A stretch of 5,697 nucleotides of DNA from Caldilineaceae bacterium (GTDB lineage: Bacteria; Chloroflexota; Anaerolineae; Caldilineales; Caldilineaceae): the NCBI GenBank assembly GCA_024643705.1, contig JAHEML010000302.1, positions 1-5,697 on the forward strand, written 5' to 3'. A program made the translations under genes and the position numbers. Under the pieces are notes generated by a model. The model made no database searches. It had not been told where the DNA came from and saw only the letters and a program-made list of their open reading frames with translations. This document shows, in pieces, positions 1 to 4,746 of this stretch (positions are counted from its first letter, which is position 1; each line of letters opens with the position of its first letter).

Positions 1-583
1 AAAGGCAGTGCGACCATACGGGATGCGCCATTTTCCACAAGAAAGTTAATCCCCGCAGGGATGGTCGGCTCGTTGCCAGCGAGATACGCAACCAATACCC
101 GGCAGTAGTCGCTGGCGACGCCAAGACGACCAACGATCCGATCCAATGGCGCGTTGGCCGCTGGGTCTGGCGTGGCCTGGGCCATCAACAGCAGAGCCGC
201 CTGCTTGCGCTCCATACCCAGGCTGGGGTCCACAGCCCGCACCCGTTCCAGGGCAATGGTGCTCAGCAGTCGGTGATCACCGAAACTACGGCCAACCACA
301 AAGCGTACATGGGGATGCTCGACCTCTTGGGCAGCGATCTCGCCAGACAACTCGTTTTGCAAGGGATCGTCGAGCAGCAAACAGGGTTGGATGAATAAGC
401 GATCTCCCCCGCACTTATGCATTTTTCAATCGCTTCGGCCAGGGTTGGGTGGGACTTGTCGAGAAAGCCCACCTCTACAACCGAGGCTGCCCGGATTGTG
501 CGCAGGCGCTCGGTCAGGCGCACCAGTGCCGCGCCGCTGGCATTTTCCATGCTACCGTAATTCACCAGCACAATCCCGTTCAC
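1..583 (-). pseudogene. CbiX/sirohydrochlorin-chelatase-like gene, two domains, frameshifted and cut by the window edge
   Basis: The start is GTG at 583-581, with GGAGGG at 597-592 eight bases upstream. The first 59 codons read like a CbiX N-terminus: LVNYGSMENASG, then VEVGFLDKSHPTLAEAIEKCISAG. After the G run (C run at 406-410 on plus) this frame turns to nonsense and stops at 263. Adding one G restores a frame that stays open to base 1 (134 more codons): DRLFIQPCLLLDDPLQNEL, HPHVRFVVGRSFGDHRLL, then a second CbiX-like start ALLLMAQATPDPAANA and VENGASRMVALPF. Family members insert Co or Fe into sirohydrochlorin for cobalamin or siroheme synthesis, or Ni for F430. The histidine of the usual GHGS motif is Tyr9 in domain 1 and Gln136 in domain 2, so metal insertion is doubtful. 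The break may be real decay or a homopolymer error in the assembly. Family assignment is fairly sure; function is not. Confidence 0.72.
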
Positions 584-670
584 ACAACTTGCCCTCCCCC
601 GCCAGCCTAAAGTCGATTTTTGTCACATCCTGCTACCATCCAGCATAACTGCTCAGGCCAAGATGGTTTA

Positions 671-732
671 TTGACACGAAGTCCACGAATTGTATCCGAA
701 CTATTTCGTGAAATTTGTGCCATTTGTGTCAA
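671..732. repeat. Imperfect inverted repeat / hairpin with TTCGTG-type direct repeats
   Basis: Arms 671-691 and 712-732 (21 nt each) are inverted copies matching at 16 of 21 positions. Two of the five mismatches become G-U pairs in plus-strand RNA, leaving only a 3-by-3 internal loop. The spacer is 20 nt. The right side also holds three short repeats, TTTCGTGA, ATTTGTGCC and ATTTGTGTC, and CACGAA (684-689) can alternatively pair with TTCGTG (705-710). Both ends carry TTGACA on opposite strands. No gene overlaps it. It looks like a dispersed palindromic repeat unit or a structured leader; copy number elsewhere is unknown from this window. Confidence 0.55.
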
Positions 733-759
733 AGGCTGCACAGTTACCATCCGACCTCA

Positions 760-789
760 ATTATAGGGCAAATGCTGGAAACCGATGAA
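760..789 (-). promoter_or_regulatory. Candidate promoter for the CbiX-like gene
   Basis: The minus strand carries a perfect TATAAT at 765-760. Eighteen bases upstream is a weak -35 box, TTCATC (789-784). Transcription would start near 753, leaving a leader of about 170 nt that includes the 671-732 hairpin. The -35 match is only three of six, so this is tentative. Confidence 0.4.
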
Positions 790-843
790 ACGCCCCAAAT
801 CACCTCTTTGCCGAGGGCTGCTTTACTTGTCTCGTGAAAAAAG

Positions 844-869
844 AGCGATCCATCTTCACACAGCGATCC
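844..869 (+). promoter_or_regulatory. Direct repeat AGCGATCC x2 upstream of the -35 box
   Basis: AGCGATCC occurs exactly at 844-851 and again at 862-869, 18 bp apart start to start. The second copy ends 11 bp before the -35 box of the aldolase promoter. Position and repetition fit an activator binding site, but two 8-bp copies can arise by chance. Confidence 0.25.
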
Positions 870-873
870 CCCG

Positions 874-909
874 CGAGAGATTGTCAAATTGGGCCTCTCG
901 TACTACAAT
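874..909 (+). promoter_or_regulatory. Promoter of the aldolase-kinase operon with overlapping candidate operator
   Basis: TTGTCA (881-886) and TACAAT (904-909) each match the sigma-70 consensus at five of six positions and are separated by exactly 17 bp. The start of transcription would be near 916, with a leader of about 80 nt. A perfect inverted repeat, CGAGAG (874-879) and CTCTCG (895-900), brackets the -35 box. Its half-site centres are 21 bp apart, about two helical turns, as expected for a dimeric repressor. The promoter is well supported for a sequence-only call; the operator is inferred. Sugar-acid catabolic operons are commonly repressed by GntR-, IclR- or LacI-type regulators, but none is encoded in this window. 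Confidence 0.62.
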
Positions 910-924
910 CGAGGATAGACTTTA

Positions 925-964
925 TCGTTCCAACTCGTTCCAACTTGTTCCGACTCGTTCCGAA
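925..964 (+). repeat. Four-copy 10-bp tandem repeat in the aldolase leader
   Basis: Four consecutive 10-bp units: TCGTTCCAAC (925-934), TCGTTCCAAC (935-944), TTGTTCCGAC (945-954) and TCGTTCCGAA (955-964). They differ only at unit positions 2, 8 and 10. The period equals about one DNA turn, so all copies face the same side of the helix. The array begins about 9 bp after the predicted start of transcription and ends 22 bp before the ribosome binding site, so it could act as a DNA operator array or as RNA. Confidence 0.8.
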
Positions 965-996
965 TCCCTACCCACCAGCCCACTTCGAGGAAGCCC

Positions 997-1659
997 GTGA
1001 CCAACTTACAGACGGTACTATCCATTTTGCAACAGGGCGGCGTCGTGCCTGTCGTCCGCTTGCCCAGCCTGGAACAGGCAGTACCATTGGTGCGGGCGCT
1101 GCTGGCCGGGGGCATCACCGCCATCGAACCCACCATGACATCCCCCGGCGCGCTGGGTGTGTTACCCACTTTGCTGACCGAAGTACCCGCCTTTGGCACA
1201 GGCGAAGCCGTGTTGGGCATGGGCAGCGTGACCAGCCCAGAGCAGGCCGCCGCAGCCATCGACGCGGGCGCACATTTTATCGTCTCGCCAGCTCTCGATC
1301 TGCCCACCATCGCCCACTGTGTGGCCCGCGGTGTGCCCGTGATGCCAGGCGCGCTCACCCCGTCGGAGATTCAAACGGCGTGGAAAGCAGGCGCGTCGGT
1401 GGTGAAGGTCTTCCCCGCGCGTCTTTTTGGCCCCAGCTATTTCAAAGATGTGCTTGCTCCCCTGCCCCATCTGCGTCTCATGCCCACCGGCGGCGTGGAC
1501 CTGTCGAACGCGGCCGATTTTGTCAAGGCGGGTGCAGTGGCCGTAGGTGTAGGCAGCGCATTGGTCGACAAAAAACTGATCGACGCGGGGGATTGGGCGG
1601 AGATCACCCGCCGGGCAGCAGAGTATGTCCAAACCGTACACACAGCGCGAGGAAAATAA
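997..1659 (+). CDS. eda: KDPG/KHG aldolase (2-dehydro-3-deoxy-phosphogluconate aldolase)
   Basis: A 220-residue class I aldolase of normal family length. It would cleave 2-keto-3-deoxy-6-phosphogluconate to pyruvate and glyceraldehyde-3-phosphate in the cytoplasm. The GTG start follows GAGGAAG (987-993), with six bases between GAGG and GTG. Visible motifs: VVPVVR near 17-21, the catalytic glutamate E44 in IEPTMTSPGAL, GMGSV at 74-78, FIVSPALD, PVMPGALTPSE, the Schiff-base lysine K137 in VVKVFPA, and the phosphate-binding PTGG (163-166) and GVGS (184-187). Two positions that bind the pyruvate carboxylate in the E. coli enzyme differ: Arg49 is Thr48 here and Thr73 is Ser77, so the preferred substrate may be a relative of KDPG. 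The stop overlaps the start of the kinase gene by one base, so the two are probably translationally coupled. Confidence 0.93.
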   Translation: MTNLQTVLSILQQGGVVPVVRLPSLEQAVPLVRALLAGGITAIEPTMTSPGALGVLPTLLTEVPAFGTGEAVLGMGSVTSPEQAAAAIDAGAHFIVSPALDLPTIAHCVARGVPVMPGALTPSEIQTAWKAGASVVKVFPARLFGPSYFKDVLAPLPHLRLMPTGGVDLSNAADFVKAGAVAVGVGSALVDKKLIDAGDWAEITRRAAEYVQTVHTARGK

Positions 1660-2648
1660 TGGCTGATTACGACGTTCTCACAATCGGTGAAACAATGCTG
1701 CGCTTTACGCCTCCCGGCGTCCAGCGTATCGACCAAGCCCCCTACTTCGAGCTGGAAGTGGGCGGGACAGAGTCCAACACGTCAGTTGGTTTGGCACGGC
1801 TGGGGATGAATGTGGCGTGGCTTTCTCGCCTGCCCGCCAACCCCCTGGGGCGGCGGATTGCCCGCACTTTGGCTGGGCAAGGCGTGGACACATCGCACAT
1901 TGTCTGGTCGGCCAACGACCGGCTGGGCCTCTATTTTGTCGAATTTGGCGACGGCCCCCGGCCCACCCAAGTCACCTACGATCGGGCTGATTCGGCCATG
2001 AGCCGCATGCAACCGGACGAGCTGCCGGCCGAACTGTTCGAGCCAGGCCGCGCCCGCCATCTGCACCTGACAGGCATCACGGTTGCTATCAGCGAGAGTG
2101 CGGCGGCCACCGCCCGGCGCGCCGTGGAACTGGCAAAGGCCGCCGGCATGACATTCAGCTTTGATGTGAACTACCGTGCCAAACTCTGGTCACCCGAGCA
2201 GGCCCGGGCTGGCTGCCACGAATTCGCCGCGGCCGCCGACATCTTCTTCACACCCATTCGAGACGCCGAATCGATCTATGGGGTGAGTGGTGACCCGGAT
2301 AGCGCCCTGGCCCAGTTGCAGGCGATCTACCCCCAGGCAACCATTATCCTCACCCTGGGCGCAGAAGGGGCCATCGGCGCAGCACCAGGCCGGCCAGCCA
2401 TCAGCCAGTCGGTCTTTCCTGCGGGCACGGTTGGGCGCATCGGCGGGGGCGATGCCTTTACCGCGGGCGTACTCTACGGCTATCTCACCGATACCGTAGC
2501 CGAGAGTCGCCTGGCCACGGCTTTGCGCTGGGGCGCGGCCGCGGCTGCCTTCAAATACACCATCCCCGGCGACATGCCTCTGTTTGAAAAAGAAGAGGTC
2601 GAGGCGCTACTGCACAGCGGAAACCAGGCACCCCAGGTGAGGAGGTAG
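1659..2648 (+). CDS. kdgK: 2-keto-3-deoxygluconate kinase, PfkB/ribokinase family
   Basis: A 329-residue sugar kinase, typical PfkB length, that would phosphorylate 2-keto-3-deoxy-D-gluconate with ATP to give KDPG, the substrate of the upstream aldolase. The frame is open far upstream, but the ATG at 1659 is chosen because it overlaps the aldolase stop (TAATG), has AGGA five bases upstream (1650-1653), and begins the conserved DVLTIGETMLRF. Other motifs: the sugar-binding GGTESNTSVGLARLG (35-49), FDVNYRAKLWSPE (168-180), which is characteristic of KDG kinases, TLGAEGA (232-238), and the nucleotide and catalytic motif GGGDAFTAG with catalytic Asp265. KYTIPGDMP near the C-terminus also fits this subgroup. 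A related sugar such as 2-keto-3-deoxygalactonate cannot be excluded. The two genes form one operon for hexuronate or aldonate breakdown. Confidence 0.92.
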   Translation: MADYDVLTIGETMLRFTPPGVQRIDQAPYFELEVGGTESNTSVGLARLGMNVAWLSRLPANPLGRRIARTLAGQGVDTSHIVWSANDRLGLYFVEFGDGPRPTQVTYDRADSAMSRMQPDELPAELFEPGRARHLHLTGITVAISESAAATARRAVELAKAAGMTFSFDVNYRAKLWSPEQARAGCHEFAAAADIFFTPIRDAESIYGVSGDPDSALAQLQAIYPQATIILTLGAEGAIGAAPGRPAISQSVFPAGTVGRIGGGDAFTAGVLYGYLTDTVAESRLATALRWGAAAAAFKYTIPGDMPLFEKEEVEALLHSGNQAPQVRR

Positions 2649-2651
2649 AAA

Positions 2652-2717
2652 TTGCGCCTTGTGGGCGAGGGGTCAGTAGCCCATTGGCACGACTGATCCA
2701 CAGCCCACAAGACGCAA
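2652..2717. repeat. 66-nt long hairpin between the kinase and J-like genes
   Basis: The whole segment folds on itself. The outer stem 2652-2666 pairs with 2703-2717 (15 positions, one C/A mismatch). A 3-by-3 internal loop follows, then a perfect 8-pair stem 2670-2677 with 2692-2699 (one G-U), then GCC (2679-2681) with GGC (2686-2688) around a CATT loop. It starts three bases after the kinase stop and ends 12 bases before the next ATG. There is no T tract after it, so it is not a standard intrinsic terminator. It may protect the operon mRNA 3' end, hinder translation of the next gene, or be a dispersed palindromic repeat. Confidence 0.65.
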
Positions 2718-2729
2718 CTCGCAACTTCC

Positions 2730-3809
2730 ATGGCCCAAGAGACCCACTATCAAGTTCTTGGCATTCAACGCCGCGCCTCTATCGATGTGATCGAAGCTGC
2801 CTACCAACGGCTGAAGCGGCTGCATCAGGGCGAATATATCCCCGTGTTGCCAGGGGTAGAGATGCAGGAGTCGCCAGAGCAAGCCCACTGGCGGCGCATC
2901 CAGCTTGCCTACGACATTCTAAGCAGCCCGGTTCACCGCCCCATCTACGACGACAAACTATGGGAAGCAGCCCGTCACGCACCCTTGGTCAACACGCGTG
3001 ACGACGCCAAAAAGCTACTCAACCCTAATGGGGCCTGGTTGTCGGCGCAGAAGCGGGCCGATGGGTTCGTGATCTTTCGTGTGGGCTGGTCGGCAGACTT
3101 TAGTGAAACCCAGGCCACCCTGGAGCAACAAATTCCTGGCGAGGATCGGGTTTACAGCCCGGAGACGGGCCAGTGGCGGGTGGTGGATCGCTACGACGAC
3201 CTGCTGGCCGAACTCTTTGATAACTTCGAGCGGGCCGATCAACCACCGCCAGCCGAGATGCCCCGTCCCATCTATCAGCGTCAGGAATTCACCCCGACTA
3301 TTCGACGCACCTGGGAGCCGTGGACTGGTTGGCCTTTGGTGCTGATTGCAGGGTTGGTTGTTGCCATCGGCGCGACCCTCTTCTTCCCAGCCAATCGACA
3401 GGCCGCAATCGACGCCCAAGCCACAGCGACCGCGGTGGTAGCCGCCAACGCAGTCCGCAGTTTTGTTAACCAAGGGGCTACGGCTACACCGGTTTCTACG
3501 CCGGTTGTGGTGGTGCGGGCAGCGCTGGTCTATGGTTCTGTTTATCTGCGCAGTGGGCCGGGGACAGACTACCCCTCACTCGCGGTACTCGACAACCAGC
3601 AGGAATATACCCTGGTCGGGCGAACCATCGACAATAGTTGGCTGATCATTTCCACTGGAGAGCAGACGGGCTGGATCGCCGCCTTCACCCTGGCTCCAAC
3701 TGGCCCAGTCGACGGATTGGCAATCTATGCAGCTACCGATCCATTGCCAGACCCGGTTCCTGCACCCACACCGGAACCAATGACTCCGGAACCAACTTCT
3801 GCCCCCTAG
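2730..3809 (+). CDS. Membrane-anchored J-like domain protein with extracytoplasmic SH3b domain
   Basis: 359 residues. An in-frame stop at 2694 makes the ATG at 2730 the first possible ATG; no clear ribosome binding site precedes it. Residues 6-75 resemble a DnaJ J domain (HYQVLGIQRRAS, IEAAYQRLKRLHQ, then RRIQLAYDILSSPVHRPIYDDKL), but the HPD tripeptide needed to stimulate DnaK is absent: HQGEY stands where it should be. Residues 111-167 form a small unassigned globular segment (FRVGWSADF, RVYSPETGQWRVVDRYDDLLAELF). One membrane helix lies at 201-219, preceded by two arginines, predicting N-in/C-out. An Ala/Thr-rich linker follows (222-260), then a bacterial SH3-like domain (262-323: VYLRSGPGTDYP, NSWLIIS, TGWIAAFTL) and a Pro/Thr-rich tail. 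SH3b domains often bind peptidoglycan or peptides. A scaffold or sensing role at the envelope is inference; no specific function is known to me. Confidence 0.85.
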   Translation: MAQETHYQVLGIQRRASIDVIEAAYQRLKRLHQGEYIPVLPGVEMQESPEQAHWRRIQLAYDILSSPVHRPIYDDKLWEAARHAPLVNTRDDAKKLLNPNGAWLSAQKRADGFVIFRVGWSADFSETQATLEQQIPGEDRVYSPETGQWRVVDRYDDLLAELFDNFERADQPPPAEMPRPIYQRQEFTPTIRRTWEPWTGWPLVLIAGLVVAIGATLFFPANRQAAIDAQATATAVVAANAVRSFVNQGATATPVSTPVVVVRAALVYGSVYLRSGPGTDYPSLAVLDNQQEYTLVGRTIDNSWLIISTGEQTGWIAAFTLAPTGPVDGLAIYAATDPLPDPVPAPTPEPMTPEPTSAP

Positions 3810-3844
3810 CGTTGCTGATTCCACGGTAAAACGTATGGAATTTC

Positions 3845-3942
3845 GTAGGTGCTGCTTGCAGCAGCGCAAGCATAAAGCACCCATTCTTTACGCGAGAATC
3901 GAGTGCATCCCTGCTCGTTGTGCGGTTAAAAACCGCGCCTAC
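3845..3942. repeat. Pair of inverted REP-like palindromes
   Basis: On the plus strand, GTAGGTGC (3845-3852) begins a hairpin: GGTGCT and GCTTGC pair with GCAAGC and AGCACC (3848-3881, with a 4-nt bulge). On the minus strand, GTAGGCGC (3942-3935) begins a second hairpin, GCGGTT/AACCGC around an AAA loop (3922-3936). The two GTAGGYGC heads are thus inverted copies at the two ends, separated by about 40 nt from hairpin to hairpin. This is the layout of a REP doublet (REPIN/BIME). The first hairpin lies 36 bp after the J-like gene and is followed by CATTCTTTA, so it could also end that transcript. Its occurrence elsewhere in the genome cannot be judged here. Confidence 0.5.
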
Positions 3943-3980
3943 AAGAATGTGTTTTACAAAGTCACTGATCCCATGTTCGA

Positions 3981-4009
3981 TTGGGGCAGGGAAATGGGCA
4001 TGATATAAT
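3981..4009 (+). promoter_or_regulatory. Extended -10 promoter for the cytochrome gene
   Basis: A perfect TATAAT (4004-4009) is preceded by TG at 4001-4002, an extended -10, and lies 17 bp after a weak -35 box, TTGGGG (3981-3986). Transcription would begin near 4016 and leave a leader of about 120 nt before the cytochrome ATG. AAATGG (3992-3997) and CCATTT (4018-4023) form an inverted repeat around the -10 box and may be an operator. The rest of 3810-4138 apart from this and the palindromes shows no gene. Confidence 0.65.
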
Positions 4010-4138
4010 GGATCGGGCCATTTGATTCACAAAGCCTGTCTATCTTACCTCCATCATCCGTCGTTGCCACGGTGAATATATATCCATGAAATCGTTATCG
4101 GCTGGCAGTGACCAGGTCAAATACCAGGATAGTTCTGT

Positions 4139-4612
4139 ATGAACCGGTTGTGTCTGCTTCTTCTGGCAGCAGCTTTGTCATTGGCGGGTTGCACGTCTGT
4201 ATCACTCGATCCGCCAGCCATGATGACGAGCGTAGCTGTCGCCCCAACAGTCATTGCAAAATTGTCAACCCCCACCGCGTTACAAGCCTCCACCGAGAAG
4301 ATGGAACAAGGGGTGGTGGTTTATCGTTCGCAGTACTGCGGCGTCTGTCACAGGTTGACCGCGGCCGAAACCACCGGGGAATTCGGCCCAAGCCACGATG
4401 GGTTAGCTTGGACAGCCCAGGCACGTCTGATGGACCCAGGCTATGTGGGCCATGCAACCACGCCCACCGACTATCTGCACGAAAGCATCGTTGCGCCCGA
4501 TCTATACTTTGTAGAAGGATATGAACTATCGTCCCATCACATGCCATCGTATGTTCATTTACAACCCCAGGAGATCGAAGCCATCGTCTACCTTCTCGCG
4601 CATCAAAGGTAG
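4139..4612 (+). CDS. Lipoprotein c-type cytochrome, single haem
   Basis: 157 residues. The ATG follows AGGA (4126-4129) by nine bases. Residues 1-18 are a lipoprotein signal peptide (short basic start, Leu/Ala core, lipobox LAGC with Cys18 as the lipidated residue), so the protein is anchored on the outer face of the cytoplasmic membrane. A flexible Ala/Thr/Val-rich linker runs to about 50. The haem-binding CGVCH is at 67-71, with His71 as one axial ligand; Met135 in HHMPSYVHL is the likely second. The C-terminal helix EIEAIVYLLAHQ is typical of class I cytochromes c. It would carry electrons between membrane complexes, but no oxidase or complex III gene is in the window to name the partner. 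It has its own promoter upstream and a likely terminator downstream, so it appears to be a single-gene transcript. Confidence 0.9.
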   Translation: MNRLCLLLLAAALSLAGCTSVSLDPPAMMTSVAVAPTVIAKLSTPTALQASTEKMEQGVVVYRSQYCGVCHRLTAAETTGEFGPSHDGLAWTAQARLMDPGYVGHATTPTDYLHESIVAPDLYFVEGYELSSHHMPSYVHLQPQEIEAIVYLLAHQR

Positions 4613-4635
4613 GGAGGTTGCCATAAATGATTGTC

Positions 4636-4679
4636 CATGCGGGGGGGCATGAAGGTATCCGCACCCCGTATGCACTTTT
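4636..4679 (+). terminator. Probable intrinsic terminator after the cytochrome gene
   Basis: CATGCGGGG (4636-4644) pairs with CCCCGTATG (4664-4672) over nine pairs, one of them G-U, with a 19-nt loop. It is followed by CAC and TTTT (4676-4679). It lies 24 bp past the cytochrome stop. The short T run and large loop keep confidence moderate. A G7 run (4641-4647) sits in the stem and loop and is prone to sequencing error. Confidence 0.5.
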
Positions 4680-4746
4680 GTACCGCTACCCAATTCACCA
4701 TCGAATAAACGTGCGTGATTCTATTCGAGATATCAGGAGATTTTGT

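Noticed and set aside
671..699. TTGACA at 671 as a plus-strand -35 box
   Set aside because: The best -10 at proper spacing is TATCCG or weaker. TTGACA is better explained as the end of the inverted repeat, which has the same hexamer on the other strand at 732-727.
925..964. CRISPR-like array
   Set aside because: The units are 10 bp and directly abutting, with no spacers, so this is a simple tandem repeat.
834..1658. In-frame N-terminal extension of the kinase frame
   Set aside because: This stretch is Arg/His-rich, overlaps the aldolase gene in another frame and lacks family similarity. The ATG at 1659 with its ribosome binding site and coupled TAATG is the real start.
2652..2717. tRNA or small structured RNA gene
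   Set aside because: The fold is one long hairpin with no cloverleaf, no T-arm GGTTCRA motif and no CCA end.
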